Assembly: GCF_007827555.1 (NCBI RefSeq)
Contig: NZ_VISS01000018.1
Span: 36,337 to 82,083 of the forward strand
Direction: 5' to 3'
DNA: 45,747 nucleotides
Origin: Aeribacillus composti
Lineage (GTDB): Bacteria; Bacillota; Bacilli; Bacillales; Aeribacillaceae
In this document: piece after piece, positions 23,331 to 30,913 of the stretch
How positions within the stretch are numbered: the stretch's first letter is position 1
Layout of the letters: each line of letters opens with the position of its first letter
Made by a program: the position numbers and the translations under genes
Notes under the pieces: generated by a model
What the model was told of the DNA's origin: nothing
Database searches by the model: none
Seen by the model: the letters and a program-made list of their open reading frames with translations, nothing else

Positions 23331-23879
23331 TCATACTCCCCTTTCGTTCCGTCCATTTATCTTCGCTTCAATGGACCGAATTTCATCCCGAACTTGAGCT
23401 GCTCTTTCGAATTCCTCTTTCGCAATTAATTCTTGCAGTTCCTGTTTAAGCATTTTCAGGCGCTTTTTCAAATGAATACTTCCACCGGTCCGTTTCGGTA
23501 CTTTACCGCCGTGAGTTGTATTCCCGCCATGAACACGTTTTAAAATCGGGGTAATTTGGTGATAAAACGTTTTGTAACAATGGGAGCACCCGAATTTACC
23601 AATTTTCGTAAATTGATCAAACGTCATATTACATTTCTCACATTGAATGACCTGATTTTTCTTGAAAACATTTTGCCCTTGGCTGCTAATGGCGCTGTCC
23701 ATATTTAATAATCCGGACAATAAGTTGTTTATAGAAAAGCCTGGATTCATATTGAATATGAATACATCACTTTTTTCCTGTGCACATTTTTCACATATAT
23801 GCACTTCAGTCTTTTCGCCGTTGATGATTTTTGTAAAGTGGAAAGTAGCGGGCCTTTCATGACATTCTTGACAAATCAT
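23331..23879 (-). CDS. mcsA: McsB activator protein McsA
   Basis: 182 aa with four CxxC pairs (CQEC, CEKC, CEKC, CSHC) forming zinc modules, and a C-terminal UVR domain ([19 protein letters not shown]). It activates the kinase McsB and connects to ClpC. It follows ctsR by 14 bp in the classic four-gene class III heat-shock operon. Confidence 0.95.
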   Translation of the reverse strand: MICQECHERPATFHFTKIINGEKTEVHICEKCAQEKSDVFIFNMNPGFSINNLLSGLLNMDSAISSQGQNVFKKNQVIQCEKCNMTFDQFTKIGKFGCSHCYKTFYHQITPILKRVHGGNTTHGGKVPKRTGGSIHLKKRLKMLKQELQELIAKEEFERAAQVRDEIRSIEAKINGRNERGV

Positions 23880-23893
23880 CGTCCATCACATCC

Positions 23894-24355
23894 TCACTTG
23901 TATTTTAACGAGGTGAGCATCGCCTTCATCATCCTTGCCCTCAATTCGTCTCGATCAGGCAAATCAATATATAAAACAGACCGATCAATTACGCTCAACA
24001 TAATTTTCGCTTCTCTTTCTGAAATAACCTCTTCATCAGCCAATCTCAAAATAATATCCTCCGCCGACGATTGTGACAGCCTTTTACCAATGGCATTTAA
24101 AATTTGATTGATCAGCTGGATACGGTCATTGATTCGAATTTTCATAATTCGGATATAACCGCCTCCACCCCTTTTGCTTTCGACAATGTAACCCCGTTCA
24201 ATTGTAAAACGAGTGTTGATCACGTAATTGATTTGCGATGGAACACATTGAAATTTATCCGCAATTTCACTTCTTTTAATTTCAACAATTTCTTTTCCGC
24301 TTGAATCTAATACATGCTTTAAATATTGCTCGATAATATCAGATATATTCCGCAC
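23894..24355 (-). CDS. ctsR: Class III heat-shock repressor CtsR
   Basis: 153-aa winged-helix repressor. DNA-binding part VPSQINYVINTRFTIERGYI and the glycine-rich wing SKRGGGGYIRI contain the heat-sensing glycine loop. The GTG at 24355 is chosen because AAGGAGGTG precedes it and the reading matches B. subtilis CtsR length; the frame is open far upstream but that part crosses the operator. It represses its own operon through the site at 24490-24506. Confidence 0.96.
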   Translation of the reverse strand: MRNISDIIEQYLKHVLDSSGKEIVEIKRSEIADKFQCVPSQINYVINTRFTIERGYIVESKRGGGGYIRIMKIRINDRIQLINQILNAIGKRLSQSSAEDIILRLADEEVISEREAKIMLSVIDRSVLYIDLPDRDELRARMMKAMLTSLKYK

Positions 24356-24489
24356 CTCGAAAAACACCTCCTTCAACTTTTTGATTGGAATTGCAAAACG
24401 CTCAAGAAATGTGCAATATCCTTGAGGGATAGGAGGCAAGATGTTTACGTAATGCTTATTTCCTAAACGATAACAACTAGTCACTTGAC

Positions 24490-24538
24490 TTTGACTATAT
24501 TTGACCTTAATTATAATATAAATTTTTTTTTGTGTCAT
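24490..24538 (-). promoter_or_regulatory. ctsR operon promoter with CtsR operator
   Basis: Promoter ATGACA (24533-24538), 17-bp spacer, TATAAT (24510-24515). Immediately downstream is the direct heptad repeat GGTCAAA-TAT-AGTCAAA (24490-24506), matching the CtsR consensus. Binding there would cover the transcription start. Confidence 0.88.
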
Positions 24539-24596
24539 TTCAACAAAAAAGCTCACTAATAATATTGCCATTTACAATATGGAAAAAACCCGCTCT

Positions 24597-25271
24597 TTAA
24601 AAAACTTTTTTAACTTCTTGAAATTTCAATAATTCGTTTATGATTTCAGGCATTTCATCTTTTGGAAGGCCAATTTCAAGTAAATATGAACGCTTCGCAT
24701 GTTTAGTTTCTTTTGGCTTTGACAATGTAAAATGAATTTTATAAACAGAAATATTTAATTGTTCAAGTTTCCGAGTAAATTCCACCAAATCATCTTCTGG
24801 AAGATTAACTTGTATCCATTTTTTGCTTGACTTCTCAGCAAAAAAAGCCTCCACCTTATTGAGAAAGATCAAACTCAACAATACAATCAAGGTAGAAAAA
24901 ATCGCCAACGGATACATTCCTGCCCCAACTACAAGGCCAAGTCCTGCAACAACCCAAATCGAGGCTGCCGTCGTTAATCCTCTTACCGTAACCCCTCTCA
25001 CTAATATCGTTCCAGCACCTAAAAAACCAATGCCGCTAATGACATAAGAAGGAATTCTTGCTGGGTCAAAACGCATATTTTCATAACGATCCATATATTC
25101 TTCAAAGCCATAAAGAGACAGCAGCATCATCATGCAGGAGCCGACACCAACTAACAAATGCGTGCGAAAGCCTGCTGGATGCCGTTTAAATTCTCGTTCA
25201 AGGCCAATAAATCCACTTAAAATGACTGCTAAAACAATGCGAATTAACATAATTTTCCATTCCTCAGGCAT
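24597..25271 (-). CDS. MgtC/SapB family membrane protein
   Basis: 224 aa. Four to five transmembrane helices, with family signatures GLEREFKRHPAGFRTH, GIGFLGAGTI and RGLTTAASIWV in the first 140 residues, then a soluble ACT-like C-terminal domain (about 150-224). The family is linked to Mg2+ limitation or ATPase control in pathogens, but its role in bacilli is unproven. Start at 25271 is favoured by AGGAGG spacing. It is not part of the B. subtilis ctsR neighbourhood and marks the edge of the accessory region. Confidence 0.88.
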   Translation of the reverse strand: MPEEWKIMLIRIVLAVILSGFIGLEREFKRHPAGFRTHLLVGVGSCMMMLLSLYGFEEYMDRYENMRFDPARIPSYVISGIGFLGAGTILVRGVTVRGLTTAASIWVVAGLGLVVGAGMYPLAIFSTLIVLLSLIFLNKVEAFFAEKSSKKWIQVNLPEDDLVEFTRKLEQLNISVYKIHFTLSKPKETKHAKRSYLLEIGLPKDEMPEIINELLKFQEVKKVF

Positions 25272-26053
25272 TATCATTCCTCCTTACCATCCAAATGACT
25301 TTTTCTGTTTTGGCCATATATGAATTTTGAAATGATACAGTATTATACTTTCCCATTATATGCGATGAACCGTGCTCAATATTCAATCGTTCTTGAGTAT
25401 GAGACTAAGAATGATATGAAACAAAAAAGCACTTTTAGAGCTGGCTTTAAAATCAAACGAAGCTTTCACTGCTCATATGCTTCAAGAATGGAAAAGTTTA
25501 TGCTTCTGAAGTAGCGATCAATTAATTATACTCCGATTGAAGGTTTTAAAGAAAGCGAGCTTGATTGCAATAGATGCGGAGGATCTTCAGAAGAAGCGAG
25601 CTCTTAGTTGTTCGTAAATTTGTCGTTTTTGTTCGTTCTGTTTTAAGCTGTTTTGTCTGTTTGTTGTATATTTCCATTTACAAGAGGATAAAAGAGGCTT
25701 GAGCTTGTCAAACCGCATTGCAGCGAATAATCGTTTCGTCCATACTTTTTTACATGGATAAGCAAATCTCGCCTCCATCACTTTTATCAGATTAATTAAA
25801 ACGGTTTGCATCATTCAAATCAATTAAAGATGTTTTTGTAACAGCAAAAATATCCATTTCGGCTTTCGACAATTTTCTCGAAAAATTGGCTTTTAGACTG
25901 TCATTTCTTAATTTTTCATTTTATGATCATAACGGAAAGTATTGCAACGGAAAAACATCACAAAAAGCTAAAAAAGAAGCCGATTCCTCCACCGCCTTCG
26001 CTATACACGAGAGGCGGTGGTCATATCGGCAAAAAAATTAAGATGAAAGGTAT
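25272..26053. other. Gene-poor spacer with possible relics
   Basis: No convincing gene. Two TATAAT hexamers on the minus strand (25342-25347 and 25355-25360) could serve the MgtC gene. A 75-aa minus-strand reading at 25587-25814 is basic (Lys/Arg/Gln rich) but has no ribosome site and no family I recognise. Short plus-strand readings near 25410-25500 look like decayed coding sequence. The right end carries the pilin-operon terminator. Confidence 0.5.
25968..26030 (-). terminator. Terminator of the minor-pilin operon
   Basis: Long two-part stem on the minus strand: GCCGAT, a 4-nt internal loop, CCACCGCCT, a 14-nt loop, AGGCGGTGG, a 4-nt internal loop, ATCGGC, then TTCTTTTTT. It lies 23 bp past the stop of the 584-aa pilus protein. 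Confidence 0.85.
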
Positions 26054-27808
26054 TTATTCTATGTCACGATTAATAATTTTAGGCGGATCTAAGTTTTTAA
26101 TAACGGGCTCTCTAGACTTTATATCTGCATACGTATTGATAATTTCCGGATCATAAATAATTTGCAGCCTAGAAGGCTTGCCTATTTGGTTTTGTGCACC
26201 TTCAAAATAATCGTTATTCGTAATTTTTTGCGCCCCACTAAAATTTTGATTGCTGGCCCGTCCTCTTATCGCATTTAAAACAATGCGCCTCGCTGATATT
26301 CCTCCTTCTATACGAATATTTGAACCAACTCCAAACATTTCTAATGCTTGTTCTGAATAGAAAAACCCTTTAATATTACTAGGTTCATCCTGGTTAACGC
26401 TATTATTTCTTATGTTTATATTTCCATTTGCAAAAATAATTAACGAACCGTTTTGGCCTAATCCATTGATGCGCGAATATTCAATCGTCACATCCCCCAT
26501 TACATACATAATAGAATTAAATTCCGCATCAGCCCCTCTAATCGTCAGATCACCGTTCACAAATATGGGGCCGTCCACCCGAATTTTGTCATAATTATTT
26601 GGGTTGTACGAATCAGACCCGTTGCCAATTGTTAAATCTTTCTCTATATAGGCCCCCTCCTTAAAGGTGGTCTGTCTGAATTGATTATTTGAATTGCGAA
26701 TTGTTAATGAACCTGCAGTGGCAAAGCTTTTAAAAAGATTATTCCCAGTAAATGTGTAATTTCCATCGTATTTCTGATTACACCATAAAATACATTCATC
26801 ATGACTCGCATAAACTTTGTCATTAGGCCGATTTTGGTTTGAGATTATTCTATTATTAGCTTTTATGATCGTTACACCGGGAGAATTATGTTTATAATAA
26901 AAAACCGATTTTTGTGCAGGAATTTGAATGTCATCACGGATCGGCTGCCTTTTTACAATAACCGGGGCTTGCCGATTGTAAAAAGCATCATCAATACGAT
27001 CTGTTAGCTTTGTATAAGAACTTCCAAAATTAGAAGTTGTAATATGTTGTTCATATGTAGGGGTATGATTAAAGGTAAAAATATTTCCGCCAAGTAGTAA
27101 GTTTGCGTTTGCTTTTCCTTGTGTTGGTAAAATGCTCGGGTAAACGGACGCAATCCATTTCTCACCACTTAAATATGCATATCCGCGGTTTGTTATGATT
27201 AAATTCCCGTCTACCTTCATATCCCCTGTGATCGAAACTCCGCCGTGCAAAAACATATTTCCTTCACCAGGTATACAGGCATTTGGAGTTTTACATAATT
27301 TGTTGGCACCGAGCGCATAATGTAATGTCTCCAAAACAGATTGTGCACCAATTTCAACTTCTGAAATAACCGTTTTTTCCTTGCCATCAACAAATCCTCT
27401 GCTTAAAAAGGTTATCTTCTTCTTTAGCGGGTTTTCTTCACCATTTTCTATTACATTTTCTATATTTCGTATATATACTCGATATTCACCAGTTGCGCCA
27501 GTATTGTGAACACTATTTATCACGTCTTTATAGCGATTTAAAATCGTATTTAATTTCGTTATAAACTCGCTGCGGGTGATTCCTTCTTCTCCTAGTTCAT
27601 TTTTCAAATCGCTTTGAATCTGATTCGTAATATGTTCAATTCCTTTATTGGCTAATTCACGAGCTTGAACATAATCCTCGCTTGTTTGATTTCTTTTCAC
27701 TCCAGATAAAGCAACTGTCAAAACGGAAACAGACAAGACTGTAAATAGTAAAAAGATCAACATGGTTAAGATCAAGGAGTATCCTTTCTCATTCATTAAG
27801 ATTTTCAT
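26054..27808 (-). CDS. Large PilX/GspK-like type IV pilus protein with beta-helix region
   Basis: 584 aa. The N-terminus has a prepilin-like sequence, NEKG then YSLILTMLIF and a single hydrophobic helix, but the usual Glu at +5 is replaced by Leu, as in GspK-type tip pilins. A helical segment (about 35-160) leads into a Gly/Asn/Ile-rich C-terminal body with repeating short strands (VDGNLII, GSLTIRN, NGDLTIRG, MGDVTIEY, NGNINIRN), suggesting a beta-helix or polymer-forming fold that could be an adhesive tip. Cys pairs occur near 180-190 and 340-346. Start at 27808 with AGGAGTG; it overlaps the preceding gene by 20 bp. The specific function is inferred. Confidence 0.75.
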   Translation of the reverse strand: MKILMNEKGYSLILTMLIFLLFTVLSVSVLTVALSGVKRNQTSEDYVQARELANKGIEHITNQIQSDLKNELGEEGITRSEFITKLNTILNRYKDVINSVHNTGATGEYRVYIRNIENVIENGEENPLKKKITFLSRGFVDGKEKTVISEVEIGAQSVLETLHYALGANKLCKTPNACIPGEGNMFLHGGVSITGDMKVDGNLIITNRGYAYLSGEKWIASVYPSILPTQGKANANLLLGGNIFTFNHTPTYEQHITTSNFGSSYTKLTDRIDDAFYNRQAPVIVKRQPIRDDIQIPAQKSVFYYKHNSPGVTIIKANNRIISNQNRPNDKVYASHDECILWCNQKYDGNYTFTGNNLFKSFATAGSLTIRNSNNQFRQTTFKEGAYIEKDLTIGNGSDSYNPNNYDKIRVDGPIFVNGDLTIRGADAEFNSIMYVMGDVTIEYSRINGLGQNGSLIIFANGNINIRNNSVNQDEPSNIKGFFYSEQALEMFGVGSNIRIEGGISARRIVLNAIRGRASNQNFSGAQKITNNDYFEGAQNQIGKPSRLQIIYDPEIINTYADIKSREPVIKNLDPPKIINRDIE

Positions 27809-28313
27809 TATTTTGCACTCCTTTTCGATCATTGATAATGCTCACAATACTTTTCAGTTTCATTGTTTGCTGTGTTTTAGCAGATTGTAAAACTAACAAA
27901 ATTTCAAACACATCTTCTCGTTCAGTTTCTATCAATTTTGATTCGCGAGAAAGCACGATATTTCCGTTTGTTAACGACAATTCTTTGTTATTAATCACTA
28001 CACGTGAATGTTCATGATCAAAACCAATTTTGCTGCCGTCATTTTTGATCAAAAAGTAATTCCCGCTTGGATCCGGCAATTTCCGCTCCTTAATCTCACT
28101 AACCTTTAACACAAACAGCTCATCAATTAAATGGGCGAGTATATAATCTGCTTCATCGCGCAATGCTGCTTCTTCCATAGCACGGTCATATGTTTTTAAT
28201 CCGCTAAAAAGAACAGAGTAAGCGATCAGTCCGATAACAGAACCCAATAAAACCACTGAAAGAACTTCTACTAACGAAATTCCTTTACTAGAGGATATGA
28301 TTTTTTTACTCAT
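27789..28313 (-). CDS. Type IV minor prepilin (PilW/GspJ-like)
   Basis: 174 aa. Prepilin peptidase site SSSKG followed by ISLVEVLSVVLLG with Glu at +5, one N-terminal membrane helix, then a globular domain of about 140 residues (FLIKNDGSKIGFDHEHSRV, LLVLQSAKTQQTMKLKS) typical of J/W-type minor pilins. It overlaps both neighbours, so the three leftward pilin genes are translationally coupled. The class assignment rests on size and operon order. Confidence 0.75.
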   Translation of the reverse strand: MSKKIISSSKGISLVEVLSVVLLGSVIGLIAYSVLFSGLKTYDRAMEEAALRDEADYILAHLIDELFVLKVSEIKERKLPDPSGNYFLIKNDGSKIGFDHEHSRVVINNKELSLTNGNIVLSRESKLIETEREDVFEILLVLQSAKTQQTMKLKSIVSIINDRKGVQNNENLNE

Positions 28314-28773
28314 AGCTCACATACCCTTCAACCTTTGAAGTAATGGGTGTTTTTGAATTTTGTAAATTCACTTCAACAAGTACATTCATTAATCGAATCG
28401 CTTTTTCATTAGCAGTTTGACTGACCGTTACTTGAACTGCATACGTTTTATTATTTATAAGTGGAGAAAACAAAAGTTCACATTCATCGGGATCTGGACG
28501 GTTCGAGCAGCTGTCAGAAGTATAAACTTGCGGCTGATTAAAGCGATCATTATCTGGTTCATCAATATAAGAAAAAGGATTCATCTTAATTCTTTCCATT
28601 GTTGATTTCGCCAGATGAATTGCCACTAATTGATCATTGTTTACTACAGTTGTTTTATTTGTAAAAACAAAAAGATTAAGAAATGCCAAAATAATGATGG
28701 AAAGAATGACGAGAGAAATTAGTATCTCCACAAGTGTAAACCCGTCCATTTTCTTCACAATCTTCATTTTCAT
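28306..28773 (-). CDS. Type IV minor prepilin (PilV/GspI-like)
   Basis: 155 aa. Cleavage site KKMDG then FTLVEILISLVILS with Glu at +5; the globular part contains a Cys pair (DSCSNRPDPDEC) that may form a disulfide. Start at 28773 chosen because GGGTGA lies 7 bp upstream; an ATG at 28788 lacks a ribosome site. It is the first gene of the leftward minor-pilin operon, facing the long divergent spacer. Confidence 0.78.
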   Translation of the reverse strand: MKMKIVKKMDGFTLVEILISLVILSIIILAFLNLFVFTNKTTVVNNDQLVAIHLAKSTMERIKMNPFSYIDEPDNDRFNQPQVYTSDSCSNRPDPDECELLFSPLINNKTYAVQVTVSQTANEKAIRLMNVLVEVNLQNSKTPITSKVEGYVSYE

Positions 28774-28951
28774 AGAATATTCACCCATTTTTTTAAATAT
28801 TAAGTAATAGTCGCAATGGCTGTAGTGAATTGGAACTATATCCTCTGAAATTGGACTTTTTGACTAAAAAACCATTGTCTTAAACGAATCATAATAATAG
28901 AATGTAAGTATATGGAACATTTTTACTAAATCCGTAAAAATTTTTCTCTCC

Positions 28952-29210
28952 AAAATTTGCTATGATTATACAAAAATACATTATTTATTACTTTTATTTT
29001 ACTTCAAAATAAAGCCTTTTAGACTAAAAGAAAACAATATTTTTACTATTTATTCAAATTTTTACATTTTATTGTGGATGAATCGCTGTAATTTTGCTAT
29101 TATTATACAAAATATTTCATCTTCGTTGCTTTCATTTTACTCCAAAATAGGTCTTTTTAACTAAATAAAGCTGTATTTTTTACCTATTTTGTAAAATTTT
29201 ATATTTTTAC
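28952..29210. repeat. Imperfect tandem duplication in the divergent pilus spacer
   Basis: Two copies (about 28952-29072 and 29090-29210) with a period near 137 bp. Shared landmarks in order: TTTGCTAT, ATTATACAAAA, TTTTACTYCAAAAT, ACTAAA, TATTTTTAC and a final AAATTTT. Part of the pattern also appears near 28850-28955. The spacer 28774-29428 has no gene on either strand and is extremely AT-rich. Confidence 0.7.
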
Positions 29211-29330
29211 AGGCTGAATTAGACAAATCAATTGTACTTCTTCTTTTACTCATACGATGAAGAAACAAGCTCTAAGGAACTGGAGCCTTGCGCAATCAAC
29301 CGCGCTTCTAAAAGATCCCGAATATTGGCA

Positions 29331-29359
29331 TTGAAATGAAAAGTCAACCTTAGTAATAT
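29331..29359 (+). promoter_or_regulatory. Putative promoter of the rightward pilus operon
   Basis: TTGAAA (29331-29336), 17-bp spacer, TAATAT (29354-29359), about 70 bp before the VanW-like gene. A GC-richer stretch at 29268-29320 just upstream can fold (GCTC / GAGC and GCGC elements). Confidence 0.55.
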
Positions 29360-29428
29360 ATATTTATTTGCCGGTTTCAGCCTTCTAAGCTTGATCAGAC
29401 AAATGATACATAGAAAGGCAGGTTCTTT

Positions 29429-30841
29429 ATGAGCAGGATGAAAAGGTTAATGGCTTTGTTTTTTTCTTTCATAATCGCTATATCAGCTGCGACCATTAGT
29501 TTCGGAACTCCCCATATCGCAAACGCTGCCTTTACAATTCCTGATGGTTCTACAGTCGGAGGAATTGATGTCGGTGGAATGACTGTTGATGAAGCTAAAG
29601 ACATTTTATCAGATAAGATCAATGAGTGGAAAAATCAAAGTGATATGACGATTGAATCACCCACGGAAATATTAACCATTCCATCTGAAGATATTCAGTA
29701 TGACCTGAATCAAACGATGGATCAATTGCTCGAAAAAACAAAAACACCGTGGTATGCCTTCTTTATTAAAAAAAAATCAGTTGATCTGCCGTTGGTTGTA
29801 AAAGTGAATATAACGGATGAAGAACTTTCAGAATGGCCGAACCATATTGATAAAGTCAAAACGATAGACAACATTGAAACAACGGCCTCTTATTTAGGAG
29901 AACATAACATTCAAGCGGTTTTAACAGAAGCAAACGAACAAAATGATGTAATTGCTGAAGCAAGCTGGAAAATTCCGAAAGACTATATCTTTTTAGATGA
30001 GTTAGTAGAAGAATTAAATGGAAAAAAGATAACACCTGGAAATTCATTTTCGTTTTTGCAGCAAGTGGCAAATGAGGTGAGTTATTTTAGGGAGGATGAT
30101 GGAAATTTCGTCGTTTCTATGCTGTATTCTTTGCTCCTGCAAACAAATGTAGAGATTATTGAGCGCCATTCGCAGCGAGTAATTCCGGCCTATTCAAAAG
30201 CAGGGATTGAAGCAAAAGTCAGTCAAACAGATGATAAAGATTTCGTCGTTTCAAATCCTGGACCTTATATATACACAATTCAAGCTGAAAAAAACGGATC
30301 AAAATTGAAAATGGCGATCTTGTCCGCACCTCAAAAAACAAAATATCAATACAAAATTGAAAATAAAGAAGATATTCATTATCGCACCATCTATCGTTAT
30401 AAAAAGGATTTACAGCCATGCTGCAAGCGCGTTATACAAAACGGTGTAAATGGTCAGCGAGTGGAAGTATACCGAGTGTCAGTAGCCGAAAACGGCGCGG
30501 AGCTTTCCCGTGAGTTGATTAGCACTGACTTTTACTTGCCTGTACCTGAAATCATTTTATTAGCATTACCTTCTTCTGAAAATCAAAATAATAATGCGAA
30601 TAACGAAAATGACCAAACGAATTCGGACGATACAAATACGAATAGTAGCCAAGCGGATCCTAGTAATGCAAATGCTGATCATTCAACAAATACGGACCAA
30701 ACGAAGCAAAAGGATATAAATACGGACAATGGTACCGACGGGACTGAAAGCATGGGGCAAGACCGTTTTCAAAGCGAAGAGGAATACGAAAAGCAATTAA
30801 TGGAGGAAAGTGTGGAGGAAGAGCCGGAATATGTGAAATAA
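29429..30841 (+). CDS. Secreted VanW-like protein with YoaR-type and G5-like regions
   Basis: 470 aa. Signal peptide or anchor at residues 4-33 ending IANAA; a peptidoglycan-binding-4/YoaR-like region (VGGIDVGGMTVDEAKDIL, about 43-110); a degenerate VanW segment (TPGNSFSFLQQVANEV near 197); a G5-like stretch (ENGAELSRELISTDFYLP near 352-370); and a low-complexity Asn/Asp/Gln/Thr tail (about 383-450). It is the first gene of the rightward pilus operon, 72 bp before pilB, so a role in passing or anchoring the pilus through the cell wall is plausible but unproven. Confidence 0.72.
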   Translation: MSRMKRLMALFFSFIIAISAATISFGTPHIANAAFTIPDGSTVGGIDVGGMTVDEAKDILSDKINEWKNQSDMTIESPTEILTIPSEDIQYDLNQTMDQLLEKTKTPWYAFFIKKKSVDLPLVVKVNITDEELSEWPNHIDKVKTIDNIETTASYLGEHNIQAVLTEANEQNDVIAEASWKIPKDYIFLDELVEELNGKKITPGNSFSFLQQVANEVSYFREDDGNFVVSMLYSLLLQTNVEIIERHSQRVIPAYSKAGIEAKVSQTDDKDFVVSNPGPYIYTIQAEKNGSKLKMAILSAPQKTKYQYKIENKEDIHYRTIYRYKKDLQPCCKRVIQNGVNGQRVEVYRVSVAENGAELSRELISTDFYLPVPEIILLALPSSENQNNNANNENDQTNSDDTNTNSSQADPSNANADHSTNTDQTKQKDINTDNGTDGTESMGQDRFQSEEEYEKQLMEESVEEEPEYVK

Positions 30842-30913
30842 AGGCAACGCCGTTAGAGAAAAGGAAATCTGAATGAATATGATAAAGCCAGCATCTTTGG
30901 AGGTGAACGGAAA

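Noticed and set aside
24356-24571. N-terminal extension of ctsR to 225 codons
   Set aside because: It would include the CtsR operator; the GTG at 24355 has an AAGGAGGTG site and family length.
28952-29210. CRISPR array
   Set aside because: Only two long imperfect copies, no short identical repeats with unique spacers, and no cas genes.
28774-29428. ComK boxes (AAAA-N5-TTTT pairs) controlling the pilus genes
   Set aside because: AAAA and TTTT pairs occur but with 6-7 bp spacing and in AT-rich DNA; not distinguishable from chance.
29240-29428. c-di-GMP riboswitch before the pilus operon
   Set aside because: The conserved GEMM core and receptor elements are not visible on the coding strand.
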